DNA from: Leptolyngbyaceae cyanobacterium C42_A2020_001
GTDB lineage: Bacteria; Cyanobacteriota; Cyanobacteriia; Leptolyngbyales; Leptolyngbyaceae
DNA length: 64,000 nucleotides
Assembly (NCBI GenBank): GCA_015272515.1
Contig: JACYLN010000081.1
Span: 1 to 64,000, forward strand
Reading direction: 5' to 3'
A program made the position numbers and the translations under genes. A model generated the notes under the pieces. It did not search any database, was not told where the DNA came from, and saw only the letters and a list, made by a program, of their open reading frames with translations. Shown here one piece after another: positions 53,880-64,000 of this stretch (positions are counted from its first letter, which is position 1; the number at the start of each line of letters is the position of its first letter).

Positions 53880-55760
53880 ATGACAACGGCTACAAGTGAA
53901 AGCGAAATGATTTCGTTTAACATGGGAATCGCGGCGTTCATGAAAAGGAGTTCGATTTTGGTTCAGTCTGCCCTCCCTCAACTGGAAAGCTCCCAGGAAT
54001 GGAATCTGTCTGACTTGTATCAGGGGTTCGACGATCCCAAATTGCAAACAGATCTGGCAGACTTGCAGCAGCGATCGCAGGCATTTCGGGAACAGTATCG
54101 CGGCAAGGTAAAAGACTTGACTCCGGAGCAGGTGGCAGCCTGTTTGCAAGAACTGGAGGCAATCTCTCAAACTGCTGGATTTCTCTACGCCTTTCCAGCG
54201 TTAATCTTCTCGGCAGACACACGCAACACTGAAGCCAAGCAGATGCAAGACAAACTGCTGGAGCAAATTACTGTTATTGAAAACCAACTGCTGTTTTTTG
54301 ATCTAGAACTGAAAGCGCTGGACGCTGCCAAGTTTACGGAACTAGAGGCGGCAGCGGCACTGCAAACCTATCGCCACTATTTTTATAGCATCGCCAAATT
54401 CCGCCCCCACACTTTATCCGAGGAAGTGGAGCAAACCCGCAACCAGGATAATTTGACCGGACGGCAGGCATTTATCAATCTGAGATCCGTGCATTTGGGC
54501 GAACAAGAATACGAGCCTGTGACTACGCCCGATGGCAAATCAGCCAGTACCGAAGCGGAATTGGGAGCACTGCTGTTTCACCCTGATGCAACCGTGCGCT
54601 ACAACGCTTATGCCTCAGTTCGCCAGGTGATGAAGCAGCACAACTCGCTCTATGCCTACATCTTGAACTCGGTTGCCCAGGATCACAAGCTGGAAAACCA
54701 GATGCGGGGGTATGGCTCCACCCTGCAAAAGCAACTCCTGTCCGATGAAGTGTCGGAACCTGTATTCCGCGCCATTATGGATGGGACGAAGGAACGCTTT
54801 GACCTGTGGCAACGCTACTACACACTGAAAGGAAACGCCCTGGGTCAAAAAATTCGTACCTGTGATGTTTATGCACCCTGGGCGAGTGAACCCGTGGAAC
54901 CGTTGCCCTACAAAACAGGGGTGGCAACGCTGCTTGCCGCGATCGCTGAATTTGACATAAATTACGCTCGTCGTGCCGAAGAGTTTTTCATCAACAACTG
55001 GGTGGATGCCAAAGTGCGTCCCGGTAAGCGGGGCGGGGCTTTTTGCTGGTATGCCCACGGCAAACATAGTTACCTGCTGCTCTCCTACACGGAAGACTAC
55101 AATTCTCTGTTTACCCTGGCGCATGAGATGGGGCATGGACTGCACTTTGCCTGGATTGGCGATCGCCAGACCTATTTCAACAGCAATCCGCCAATGGTGC
55201 TAGCAGAAATTGCTTCCACGTTTAATGAACTGCTGCTGCTGGATTATTTGCTAAAGCAAGCAGGCGACAATCCTGCATTGAAGAAAACCCTGATTACTCG
55301 TCAGCTTGAAGACCAGCTCAACCTTCTATTCCGCCAGAGCACCATTAGCCGCTTAGAGTTGGCAGTGCACGATCGCGCCGTGCAGGGCAGTTTTGACCAG
55401 ACATTTGTGAATCAGCAGTGGCGATCGCTCTATCAAGACCTGTGTGGCGATGCGGTGGAAGTGCTACCCGAGCACGATTATGACTGGGCACGGATTGGGC
55501 ACATTTACTTCAAACCCTACTACTGCTATCAATACACAGCTTCCAATATCGTCAGCCTTGCCTGCTACCAGAAGTATCGCGAAGTCGGTAAAGACTTCAT
55601 TCCTGGCTATCTAGAATTATTAGCCGCAGGGGGCAGCCAGGATCAGGTAGCAGCTCTGCGCCAGTATGTGGATGTGGATCTGGAAAATCCTGCGACGATC
55701 GCCGCCGCGCTGAAATATGTAGAAGGCTTACTGGATCAATTGCAGGCAGCTATTTTATGA
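53880..55760 (+). CDS. pepF: M3 family oligoendopeptidase (PepF-type)
   Basis: The 626-residue zinc metallopeptidase (about 600 is usual) has the catalytic LAHEMGHGLHF (HExxH near residue 413) and the downstream Glu in NPPMVLAEIASTFNE. The N-terminal domain (WNLSDLYQGFDDPKLQTDL) is typical of oligoendopeptidase F. Cytoplasmic; degrades short peptides. Several in-frame starts lie in the first 35 residues (ATG 53880, ATG 53940), so the true start is uncertain. The 3' end overlaps the convergent Anbu gene by six bases. Confidence 0.93.
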   Translation: MTTATSESEMISFNMGIAAFMKRSSILVQSALPQLESSQEWNLSDLYQGFDDPKLQTDLADLQQRSQAFREQYRGKVKDLTPEQVAACLQELEAISQTAGFLYAFPALIFSADTRNTEAKQMQDKLLEQITVIENQLLFFDLELKALDAAKFTELEAAAALQTYRHYFYSIAKFRPHTLSEEVEQTRNQDNLTGRQAFINLRSVHLGEQEYEPVTTPDGKSASTEAELGALLFHPDATVRYNAYASVRQVMKQHNSLYAYILNSVAQDHKLENQMRGYGSTLQKQLLSDEVSEPVFRAIMDGTKERFDLWQRYYTLKGNALGQKIRTCDVYAPWASEPVEPLPYKTGVATLLAAIAEFDINYARRAEEFFINNWVDAKVRPGKRGGAFCWYAHGKHSYLLLSYTEDYNSLFTLAHEMGHGLHFAWIGDRQTYFNSNPPMVLAEIASTFNELLLLDYLLKQAGDNPALKKTLITRQLEDQLNLLFRQSTISRLELAVHDRAVQGSFDQTFVNQQWRSLYQDLCGDAVEVLPEHDYDWARIGHIYFKPYYCYQYTASNIVSLACYQKYREVGKDFIPGYLELLAAGGSQDQVAALRQYVDVDLENPATIAAALKYVEGLLDQLQAAIL

Positions 55761-56522
55761 ATTCAACAAGTTGTCTGTTGACGATTCCAAATAGGTTTCC
55801 CAATCGATATCGGGCATGTTGTCAAAGGCTTCCCGCAAGGCAACTTCCCACATCCGCCGAATTTGCCCCAGGTATGGGGCACCCAGTTTCAGCTTTAGCT
55901 CATAGCGAATCTTGAAACTGTTGGTTTCGTATATTGCCAGATTGATTGGCGGTCCCACCGAAATATTGGATTTCATCGTGGAATCGATCGACAACAGCGC
56001 ACACTTTGCCGCTGCTTCGAGAGAGGTATCGAAGGTCAATAGCCGATCAAGAATCGGTTTGCCATACTTTGCTTCACCAATTTGCAGAAAGGGTGTGTCT
56101 TTCGATGCCTGAATGCAGTTACCCTGGCTATAAATCAAGTAGAGTTCTGGTTCTTCCCCTTTTACCTGTCCACCTAAAAGGAAGCTGCACTGAGAATCGA
56201 TGCGATCGCGCTCTAGCCAGGGGCGATCTTGATCTTGCATTTCACGGGCTTTTGCGCCGATATAGCGGGCAATTTCGTAAAGGCTGGATAAGGTGTGCAA
56301 GCTTGTTTCGGCTTTGGCGATCAAATCGCGCCGAATCAGGGTCAACGTTGCTTGAGTGATCGATAAATTTCCAGCCGTACAAATCAGCAAAACGCGATCG
56401 CCCGGTTCAGAAAAGTCAAACAGCTTTTGATGGGTAGAAATGTAATCTACGCCAGCATTGGTGCGAGAATCCGCCGCCATGACCAAGCCAGAATTTGTCA
56501 GAATACCAAGACAGTAGGTCAT
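55755..56522 (-). CDS. Anbu (ancestral beta subunit) proteasome-like peptidase
   Basis: The 255-residue T1-family N-terminal nucleophile hydrolase starts MTYCLGILTNSGLVMAADSRT; removal of Met would expose the catalytic Thr2. Family segments GDRVLLICTAGNLSITQA, SSLYEIARYIGAKARE, FLLGGQVKGEEPELYLIYSQGNCI and GKPILDRLL are present. Anbu assembles into spiral or ring particles; its biological substrate is unclear. The usual operon partners (transglutaminase-like protein, alpha-E domain protein and ATP-grasp ligase) are not adjacent here. Confidence 0.93.
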   Translation of the reverse strand: MTYCLGILTNSGLVMAADSRTNAGVDYISTHQKLFDFSEPGDRVLLICTAGNLSITQATLTLIRRDLIAKAETSLHTLSSLYEIARYIGAKAREMQDQDRPWLERDRIDSQCSFLLGGQVKGEEPELYLIYSQGNCIQASKDTPFLQIGEAKYGKPILDRLLTFDTSLEAAAKCALLSIDSTMKSNISVGPPINLAIYETNSFKIRYELKLKLGAPYLGQIRRMWEVALREAFDNMPDIDWETYLESSTDNLLNS

Positions 56523-56563
56523 GCAACCATCCGGATGAAGAGCCTCTCGATTTTAAGGGATCT

Positions 56564-57088
56564 TTACCAGTGATTCACCGAAAGTAACTGCTGATTGAGA
56601 AACAGAACCAGGTCTTCGACGGTTGTGAATTGTTCCAAATCAAATTCAGCTTGCAGATCAACGCCAAACGCCTGCCAAAACGCTTCACAAAAGGACAGTT
56701 CCCAATCAAACCAGCAGACTAAAGGCAAGTGCAAATCTTCATTCAGGCGATCGCTGGGGCGCACCCTGCCAAATTCCAGCCCGGAATACTCCTGCATTTT
56801 CTGATAAACGAAAGTAGAAACTGGTGGAGACACCTCTGAGGATTGCCAGCATGTTTGATGCCACTCTGTCGCAACCAGGTTGGGACGACTGCGGAGTACC
56901 TTGTTAACATGTCGCCGCATCCGCAAATCTGGACTCAAATCCGAATAAGTCCAGAGGCTAAAGATGAAGTTTTTGAGCGATCGCCACATGCGAAAAAACC
57001 GCAATCGAAACTTCCCGAACTTTTCTAAGTATTCCCCCTGAATGGCAGAGATAGCAGACTGCCACCGTTTAATTTTTGCAGCAGGCAT
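56564..57088 (-). CDS. Hypothetical protein, DUF1493-like C-terminus
   Basis: The 174-residue protein starts at ATG 57088 (MPAAKIKRW); a TTG-started extension to 57151 is less likely. The N-terminal half is basic and aromatic. The C-terminal part, VRPSDRLNEDLHLPLVC...FCEAFWQAFGVDLQAEFDLEQFTTVEDLVLFL, resembles the acyl-carrier-protein-like DUF1493 fold, but I see no Ser phosphopantetheine site. It lies 42 bases upstream of the Anbu gene on the same strand, so they may be co-transcribed. Function unknown. Confidence 0.6.
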   Translation of the reverse strand: MPAAKIKRWQSAISAIQGEYLEKFGKFRLRFFRMWRSLKNFIFSLWTYSDLSPDLRMRRHVNKVLRSRPNLVATEWHQTCWQSSEVSPPVSTFVYQKMQEYSGLEFGRVRPSDRLNEDLHLPLVCWFDWELSFCEAFWQAFGVDLQAEFDLEQFTTVEDLVLFLNQQLLSVNHW

Positions 57089-57217
57089 AAGCAAATCAGC
57101 AGGATAGGCGCAAACTCTCTCAGGCAAAGCATAATCCGCTATTCTGAACAAGATCGCAAATTCGGTTATGTCTTAAAGTTGTTGTCCTGATTTCGCTGGC
57201 AATACATTTTTCCTTGT

Positions 57218-58513
<1,296 letters not shown>

Positions 58514-58525
<12 letters not shown>

Positions 58526-58795
58526 CACTGCTGTCACAATCGTGGTTACAGTTGCCGTCGCCAACAAACCAAATGCCAGACTCACCACCCATTGCGACGC
58601 TTGTTGATAGGCATTAAAACGAATACTCAACTCCTTCGACTCTTCCCGTTGTTGTCGAATTGCTTCATAGGTTTCTTTGGATTCTTCCCGCAGTTGCCGA
58701 ATTGCCTCAGTATTTTCCTGAGAAATGCGAGACGCTTCTTTCAGCGTTTCGGCGATCTCGTCCAGCATTTCATCCGTCCAACGTTCGACTGGCAT
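58514..58795 (-). CDS. Coiled-coil protein with C-terminal membrane helix
   Basis: The 93-residue product from ATG 58795 (MPVERWTDEMLDEIAE) has a long charged helix with repeats of the EAIRQLREESKET type, then a membrane segment (VVSLAFGLLATATVTTIVTAVL) and RK end. It resembles small DUF1640-like or phage-tail-fibre-like coiled-coil proteins common in cyanobacteria. Function unknown. Its 3' end overlaps the nagA end by 12 bases. Confidence 0.65.
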
Positions 58796-58921
58796 CTCAA
58801 ATTCCCTGGTGGCATTACAACTGAGAATACCCAAATCCTAGCTCAACTCATGTTTCTATCGTTTGCAGTCACCAAAACTCGGTAGGATGAACACTGTTGC
58901 AACACGTTCAAAAACAGCTTT

Positions 58922-59605
58922 ATGACCGCACTCGACGATAAAACCATTGTCCGAGAATACTTTAATGCCAAAGGGTTCGATCGCTGGCGTAACATCTATG
59001 GCAATGGCGAAGTCAACAAAGTTCAGCTAGACATCCGCATTGGGCACCAGCAGACCGTCGATACATTGCTGGGCTGGCTCAAAGATGATGGTAATCTTTC
59101 CCAATTAACGATTTGCGATGCAGGTTGCGGCGTGGGTAGCCTCAGTATTCCGCTAGCTCAAGCAGGCGCAACCGTCTTCGCCAGCGACATTTCCGAAAAG
59201 ATGGTGGGTGAAGCCAAAAGCCGGGCGGCTGAAGTATTAGGTGAAGCGAATAATCTGACGTTTGCTGTACAAGATTTGGAAACGATTTCTGGTAAGTATC
59301 ACACCGTCGTTTGTCTGGATGTGTTGATTCACTACCCGCAAGACAAAGCCGCAGACATGATTCAGCATTTGAGTTCGTTAGCAGAATCGCGCCTGATTCT
59401 CAGCTTTGCTCCCAAAACTGTGTTCTACCAGTTACTCAAGAAAGTGGGTGACTTTTTTCCAGGCCCCAGCAAAGCCACTCGTGCCTATCTCCACAAAGAA
59501 CAAGACGTTGTTCGCATTTTGGAATCTCAAGGTTGGAAGATTAAGCGCAATGCCATGACTAAAACGCGATTCTATTTTTCCCGAATGCTGGAAGCTGTGC
59601 GGTGA
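58922..59605 (+). CDS. chlM: Mg-protoporphyrin IX O-methyltransferase
   Basis: The 227-residue SAM-dependent enzyme methylates Mg-protoporphyrin IX in chlorophyll synthesis. REYFNAKGFDRWRNIYGNGEVNKVQLDIRIGH is the diagnostic N-terminus. ICDAGCGVGSLSIPLA (about residues 64-79) is the SAM loop, FASDISEKMVGEA follows, and the C-terminal ILSFAPKTVFYQLLKKVGDFFPGPSKATRAYLH is family specific. Full length; monocistronic. Confidence 0.97.
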   Translation: MTALDDKTIVREYFNAKGFDRWRNIYGNGEVNKVQLDIRIGHQQTVDTLLGWLKDDGNLSQLTICDAGCGVGSLSIPLAQAGATVFASDISEKMVGEAKSRAAEVLGEANNLTFAVQDLETISGKYHTVVCLDVLIHYPQDKAADMIQHLSSLAESRLILSFAPKTVFYQLLKKVGDFFPGPSKATRAYLHKEQDVVRILESQGWKIKRNAMTKTRFYFSRMLEAVR

Positions 59606-59688
59606 TGCGATCGCGGCCCCATGTGGTTTCCTCTTTCCCAAAAAAGTGAAGGCTAAGATAGCAACAGCATTTAGGGATTGAGAACACG

Positions 59689-60129
59689 ATGAAACTGCTG
59701 GTTAAAGTGATTGCAGGTGCACTGCTAGCAATTGGTATACCGATTACGCTATTGGCAGCAACCGAGGTTTTAAATCCTAGCAAAACGGCTGAACAGCGGG
59801 AGAATTCGTTTATTGCCATGATGTTACTGGGCTTGCCGCCAACAGCTTTGGGCGGTTGGATCGTTTGGTCACTCAACCAACGACACCAACATGGAGAGCG
59901 CGATCGCCTCCGTTCTGCCTTTTTTCGTTTAATCCAAGAAAACAACGGGCATTTAACCGTGTTGCGATTCTCGATGGAAACGGGATTGGATGGGCAAACG
60001 GCTAAAACCTATTTGGATGATCGCGCTAAAGAGTTTAATGCTGCCTACAATGTCACTGAAGAAGGGAGTTACTCCTATCATTTCAATCTAGACGGCAATC
60101 AAAAGTTGCTGACCGATGAAGAGTCGTAA
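59689..60129 (+). CDS. Small membrane protein with winged-helix-like tail
   Basis: The 146-residue protein has two N-terminal helices (LVKVIAGALLAIGIPITLLA and AMMLLGLPPTALGGWIVWSL), then a soluble domain (LRSAFFRLIQENNGHLTVLRFSMETGLDGQTAKTYLDDRAKEFNA) that reads like a winged helix. The same layout occurs in other cyanobacterial hypotheticals. Function unknown. The DUF423 gene starts 34 bases downstream. Confidence 0.7.
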   Translation: MKLLVKVIAGALLAIGIPITLLAATEVLNPSKTAEQRENSFIAMMLLGLPPTALGGWIVWSLNQRHQHGERDRLRSAFFRLIQENNGHLTVLRFSMETGLDGQTAKTYLDDRAKEFNAAYNVTEEGSYSYHFNLDGNQKLLTDEES

Positions 60130-60163
60130 GGAAATACCATTCAGCAAAGTAGATTGAGATTGT

Positions 60164-60541
60164 ATGGCGCAAATTTTTCTGGCGATCGCAGCCATGTTTG
60201 GTGGTTTGTCTGTTGCCGCAGGTGCTTTTGGTTCTCATGCTTTGCGAGCACAGTTGAGCGATCGCGCCCTGGAAATTTTTGAAACGGGTGCTCGCTATCA
60301 GATGTATCACGCGCTAGCTTTGCTGGCTGTGGGAATTCTGCTCACTCGCGCCGAATCCGTTCCGCCCACATTGCCCTTTGCCGGATTTGCGTTCATCATT
60401 GGCACGGTAATCTTTTCCGGTAGCCTCTATGCCCTTAGTATCAGCAATATCAAGTGGTTGGGAGCCATTACCCCATTCGGTGGCGCTTTTTTCATCGCTG
60501 GTTGGGCGTGTTTAGCGATCGCGGCATTGCAATACAAATAG
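60164..60541 (+). CDS. DUF423 family membrane protein
   Basis: A 125-residue, four-helix protein. AAMFGGLSVAAGAFGSHALRAQLSDRALEIFETGARYQMYHALALLAVG is the family signature, and GSLYALSISNIKWLGAITPFGGAFFIAGW the second half. Widespread (YwdK/YgdD type), function unknown. Confidence 0.93.
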   Translation: MAQIFLAIAAMFGGLSVAAGAFGSHALRAQLSDRALEIFETGARYQMYHALALLAVGILLTRAESVPPTLPFAGFAFIIGTVIFSGSLYALSISNIKWLGAITPFGGAFFIAGWACLAIAALQYK

Positions 60542-60653
60542 GTAGGGAAATCCGAAGTTCTCAGGTGTGGACAACTCCCTTACTACAATAGGAAATACTT
60601 GCCGAAACTAAATAGTAATAATCCTCAACGTCCTAGATCCTTTGGAGCGACTC

Positions 60654-62717
60654 ATGACGACTGTTCTGGAAAAGGGCAACATCAGCATCCATACCGAGAA
60701 TATTTTTCCGATTATCAAAAAGTGGCTGTATTCAGACCACGAGATTTTTCTACGAGAACTGGTATCTAACGCAGTAGACGCGATCCAAAAGCTCAAAATG
60801 GTGTCCCATTCGGGTGAGTATTCCGGCGATTTGGGCGAACCCGAAATTGTGATCACGCTGGATAAGGAAGCCAAAACCCTGTCGGTAACAGATACTGGAA
60901 TTGGGATGACGGCTGACGAAGTGAAAAAGTACATTAACCAGGTGGCGTTTTCCAGCGCAGAAGAGTTTGTTGAAAAGTACAAAGCCAGCACCGACCAGCA
61001 AATCATTGGACACTTCGGTTTGGGGTTCTACTCATCCTTCATGGTGGCAAGTCAAGTCGAGATCGATACCTTGTCTTACCAGGTGGGAGCGCAACCTGTT
61101 CACTGGTCATGTGATGGCACCACCGAATTTGAGCTGACGGATTCTACCCGTTCCACTCGCGGCACAACTATTACACTGCACTTGATGGAGGAGGAGCAGG
61201 AATATCTGGAGCCGTATCGGGTGCGATCACTAATCACCAAATACTGCGACTTCATGCCTTTCCCCATCAAGCTAGAAGTCAAGGAACCACCTAAGGAAGA
61301 GGACGCTAAGGAAGGGGAAACTGCGCCTGAGCCAAGAGTTCCCGAACAAATCAACCGTCAAAAAGCACCCTGGAAAGAATCGCCCAGTTCTCTTAGCAAA
61401 GAAGACTATCTGGAGTTCTACCGCTACCTTTATCCCTTCCAGGAAGAGCCGCTGCTGTGGGTGCACCTCAACACCGACTATCCTTTTGTCGTTAACGGCA
61501 TCCTCTATTTCCCTAAACTCAAGCCCGATGTGGATGTCACCAAAGGGCAAATCAAACTCTTCTGCAATCAGGTGTTCGTCAGCGACAACTGTGAAGAAGT
61601 CATTCCCAAATTTCTGTTGCCCTTGCGTGGTGTGATCGATAGTGTGGATATACCGCTCAATGTGTCGCGTAGCTTTTTGCAAAACGATCGCACCGTGCGT
61701 CGCATTGCCGACTACATTGCCAAGAAAGTGGGCGATCGCCTGAAAGAACTCTACCGCGACGATCGCGATCAATATGTGCGTTCCTGGCAAGATCTTGGCA
61801 CCTTCGTCAAATTCGGCTCCATGAACGACGACAAATTTAAGAAGCAGGTCGAAGATATCCTGATCTATCGCACAACCTGGGCAGGTAGCACGGAGTCAGA
61901 AGAGGCACCGAAGGTAGAAGTGCAATCGGCTGAAGGCGATGTCTGGCAAGACGTTTCTACCCCATCTCCCGCATCTTCCCAAACTTCCCCATCTTCCACC
62001 TCTCCCACCTACACCACCCTCAAAGAATACCTGGAACGTAACAAAGCCCGTCATGAAAACCGGGTCTTTTACTGCAACGACGAAGTTACTCAGGCAACGT
62101 ATGTAGAGTTGCACAAACAGCAAGGGCTGGAAGTTCTGTTCATGGATTCGTTCATCGACACGCATTTCATTAGCTTCCTGGAGCGGGAATATCCAGAGGT
62201 GAAATTCTCACGGGTGGATGCAGATCTGGATGAAACCCTGATCGACAAAGAGAAAGAATCGGAAATCGTTGATCCAACCACGAACAAAACTCGCAGTGAA
62301 ACGATCAAGGAATTGTTTGAGCAGTCGCTCAAGAAGCCCAAAGTTACCATTCGCACAGAAGCTTTGAAAGCTAGCGATGATGCGCCTCCCGCCGTTGTGT
62401 TGCTGCCAGAAAACCTGCGTCGAATGCGGGAAATGATGGCATTGATGCAGCAGCAATCTGTAGAGTTTCCCGAAGAACACATTTTGCTGGTGAACACGGC
62501 CCACCCACTGATTCAAAACCTGGCAACGATTAGCAAAGGCGCGGTGGTGCAAACGGGCGGACAATCGCCATCGCAAGAGTTGGCAGACTTGATTTGCCAT
62601 CATGTGTACGATTTGGCACTAATGGCACAAAAAGGCTTTGATGCGGAGGGAATGAAAGCGTTTATCGATCGCTCCAATCAAGTCTTGACCCGTCTAGCAG
62701 AACGCGCTACTGCTTAA
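60654..62717 (+). CDS. htpG: Molecular chaperone HtpG (Hsp90)
   Basis: The 687-residue chaperone starts at ATG 60654 (MTTVLEKGNISIHTENIFP). The GHKL ATPase motifs are FLRELVSNAVDAIQKL, VTDTGIGMT and IGHFGLGFYSSFMVA. The middle domain has GVIDSVDIPLNVSRSFLQ with the catalytic-loop Arg. A charged linker (about residues 205-235) and a Ser/Thr/Pro-rich segment near 430-445 are longer than in E. coli HtpG. C-terminal dimerisation domain intact. No CIRCE element upstream. Confidence 0.97.
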   Translation: MTTVLEKGNISIHTENIFPIIKKWLYSDHEIFLRELVSNAVDAIQKLKMVSHSGEYSGDLGEPEIVITLDKEAKTLSVTDTGIGMTADEVKKYINQVAFSSAEEFVEKYKASTDQQIIGHFGLGFYSSFMVASQVEIDTLSYQVGAQPVHWSCDGTTEFELTDSTRSTRGTTITLHLMEEEQEYLEPYRVRSLITKYCDFMPFPIKLEVKEPPKEEDAKEGETAPEPRVPEQINRQKAPWKESPSSLSKEDYLEFYRYLYPFQEEPLLWVHLNTDYPFVVNGILYFPKLKPDVDVTKGQIKLFCNQVFVSDNCEEVIPKFLLPLRGVIDSVDIPLNVSRSFLQNDRTVRRIADYIAKKVGDRLKELYRDDRDQYVRSWQDLGTFVKFGSMNDDKFKKQVEDILIYRTTWAGSTESEEAPKVEVQSAEGDVWQDVSTPSPASSQTSPSSTSPTYTTLKEYLERNKARHENRVFYCNDEVTQATYVELHKQQGLEVLFMDSFIDTHFISFLEREYPEVKFSRVDADLDETLIDKEKESEIVDPTTNKTRSETIKELFEQSLKKPKVTIRTEALKASDDAPPAVVLLPENLRRMREMMALMQQQSVEFPEEHILLVNTAHPLIQNLATISKGAVVQTGGQSPSQELADLICHHVYDLALMAQKGFDAEGMKAFIDRSNQVLTRLAERATA

Positions 62718-63169
62718 CTACGACTCATTAACAATGATGCGATCGCTTTCTTAAATGGGGGCGATTGCTTTATTTTATATTTCCTTGCTTGTAGATATAG
62801 ATTCTGTAAAGTCGCACTTTACTTCGAGAAGAGATTGTGTGGAGTGACCCAGGTCACACCTTGTGTAAAAAGCTTCTCAGTAGTATGGATGGTAAATCGT
62901 CTCGGCTTCACAGATATCCGTTCCCAGGAGTAAGCATTAAATAACGTAGTTTGTTGTGTTTTGGGCTTTACCATAGGCAAAACGCTTGAGTAAAAGGTTT
63001 CAGCAGTTATTTAAGCCTTAATCCAATGTCGGTGTTCGAGTAAGTTTGCGATCGTCACTTTCCATTCAAAACACTTCCCTCTAGAATTGGAACCGGATAA
63101 GGGGTTCTGATCGTCGTCGGAAGTCAAACTGTAACAATTGTCGTTCCTGATTCTAAGACTTTCAATATC
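62718..63169. other. Intergenic region with a palindrome
   Basis: A 452-base gap between htpG and the last gene. It contains GTGACC-CA-GGTCAC (62844-62857), a perfect 6+6 palindrome that could be a regulator site. The minus-strand ORF at 63011-63271 is not convincing. No RNA gene seen. Confidence 0.45.
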
Positions 63170-64000
63170 GTGAGCACCTGGACAGCCCGTTACACTCGTC
63201 ATATCGCCGAAGAAGAGCAGCAACTGTATGATCATTTGCTGAACATCGTGCAGACCGAAATGCCCAGTCAATTGGTGCAGCGGTTTCGAGCATTATTTAT
63301 TGACGGGGTGGGTTACCCGGATGAAGAGACATCAGCTATTCTTGACAAAATTGCAACTTCTAAGGCGGCTGATCAGGAATTCCGCTTTGTTCTAAATCGG
63401 TGTTGTCACATCTTAATCAACCGTTGGCAAGCTCGCCCTCAGTTTCAGTCCTATATTCCTACTCTGGTCGATCTGTTTGAGTCAACCCCCTCTCGCTCAG
63501 GATACGAATTATCTCGTTCTCGCTCAGTCCGCCGTGTCCGAGAACTAGTTAGAGACTTCACTACTACTGAGCAATATTTAACCTTGCGTCGGTTAGCCCA
63601 AGTCATGGGACAAACGGTTGATTCGGGGCATCTTGCCGGAAACGAGCCTTTGGGAATGTTGATTCGGCGCTATCCCTATCTCTACGACCACTGCCTCTTA
63701 GCAGAAGGCAGTACCTATGAACAACAGCAAACGATTCGTCAATTACGATCGCGGGCACAACGACAGTATGAGATTGATTTGTCGCAGTTTGTTACTTATC
63801 AAGTGCGGCGATCTCAACTTAGCCGCAGCAACCTGCCAGAAAATGCCACCCGCGTCTTACAACCAGTCAACAATCCAACACTCTTGCCTGATCAGGAGTT
63901 GTACACAGCTCTCAAGCATTTTGCAGGTAAGTCTCAAGGAATATACACCTATCGAGATTTAGCCCAATGTTTCCTGGTTCACAGTTCCCAAACAGCAACT
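63170..64000 (+). CDS. Large cyanobacterial hypothetical protein, 3' end outside window
   Basis: GTG 63170 (STWTARYTRHIAEEEQQLYDH) opens a frame of 277 codons that is still open at base 64000; an in-frame stop lies at 63098. The visible part is largely helical, with regularly spaced Arg and Glu, and contains no cysteine-rich, membrane or nucleotide-binding motif. I believe similar proteins are conserved among cyanobacteria without a known function. The weak ribosome site leaves the start uncertain. Confidence 0.7.
   Translation, partial: MSTWTARYTRHIAEEEQQLYDHLLNIVQTEMPSQLVQRFRALFIDGVGYPDEETSAILDKIATSKAADQEFRFVLNRCCHILINRWQARPQFQSYIPTLVDLFESTPSRSGYELSRSRSVRRVRELVRDFTTTEQYLTLRRLAQVMGQTVDSGHLAGNEPLGMLIRRYPYLYDHCLLAEGSTYEQQQTIRQLRSRAQRQYEIDLSQFVTYQVRRSQLSRSNLPENATRVLQPVNNPTLLPDQELYTALKHFAGKSQGIYTYRDLAQCFLVHSSQTAT

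Noticed and set aside
63011-63271. Minus-strand 86-codon ORF in the gap after htpG
   Set aside because: Its 5' half is antisense to the longer, better-supported frame starting at 63170.

Overview
The window comes from a cyanobacterium. The evidence is petC-petA (cytochrome b6f), psb27, a high-light-inducible protein, chlM, a Tab2-family factor, a fibrillin and DUF3134, together with very frequent GCGATCGC (HIP1) octamers. Sucrose synthase, and many heptanucleotide tandem repeats between and inside genes, fit a filamentous lineage. I cannot name the species. I see no transposase, prophage, CRISPR array or rRNA. Most of the window is housekeeping chromosome.

Layout. 1-8.6 kb: a truncated membrane glycosyltransferase, small exported and zinc-ribbon proteins, recJ with two low-complexity insertions, an AbiEii-type nucleotidyltransferase facing a GNAT-DUF2887 pair, a RecB-like nuclease and a fibrillin. 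8.8-14 kb: DUF3134, mraY, tRNA-Ser(GCU), an amino-acid-type binding lipoprotein, then thrC with a beta-lactamase-fold hydrolase. 14-24.6 kb: a Ser/Thr kinase cluster, sucrose synthase, a TPR-FHA protein, pmbA/tldE and Tab2. 25-28.3 kb: a B12-type radical SAM protein and aroF (DAHP synthase) with an unusual leader. 28.4-40.8 kb: petCA, glmU, an HD-GYP response regulator, nfu, a GH57 glucanotransferase/amylase, murD and a BrkB-family membrane protein. 40.9-45 kb: pstSCAB. 45-53.7 kb: psb27, adenosine deaminase, purA-rplY, a phosphodiester glycosidase, an Hlip, an aspartoacylase-like protein and glgA. 53.9-64 kb: an M3 peptidase, the Anbu proteasome-like peptidase, nagA, chlM, DUF423, htpG and a truncated unknown gene.

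Main discovery candidate. Upstream of aroF (minus strand, 27500-27850) I read two consecutive ribosome-dependent transcription attenuators. Each has a very short ORF dense in aromatic codons (MLKAFYFWYLLVHLE, then MSHLNSWFYGFYFWTREHPG). In each, the last codons can form an antiterminator with the upstream arm of a following intrinsic terminator. The second terminator ends about 27 bases before the aroF start. The encoded DAHP synthase appears to lack an N-terminal allosteric domain, so transcriptional control by all three aromatic amino acids through two gates in series may replace feedback inhibition. This is inference from sequence, but the codon content and base pairing are directly visible.

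Other points of interest are heptanucleotide repeats tolerated in frame in recJ, nagA and the first gene; a possible antitoxin-toxin fusion in the AbiEii protein; an Anbu peptidase without its usual partners; four convergent gene pairs whose 3' ends overlap; and several hairpins and direct repeats near photosynthesis and phosphate genes.
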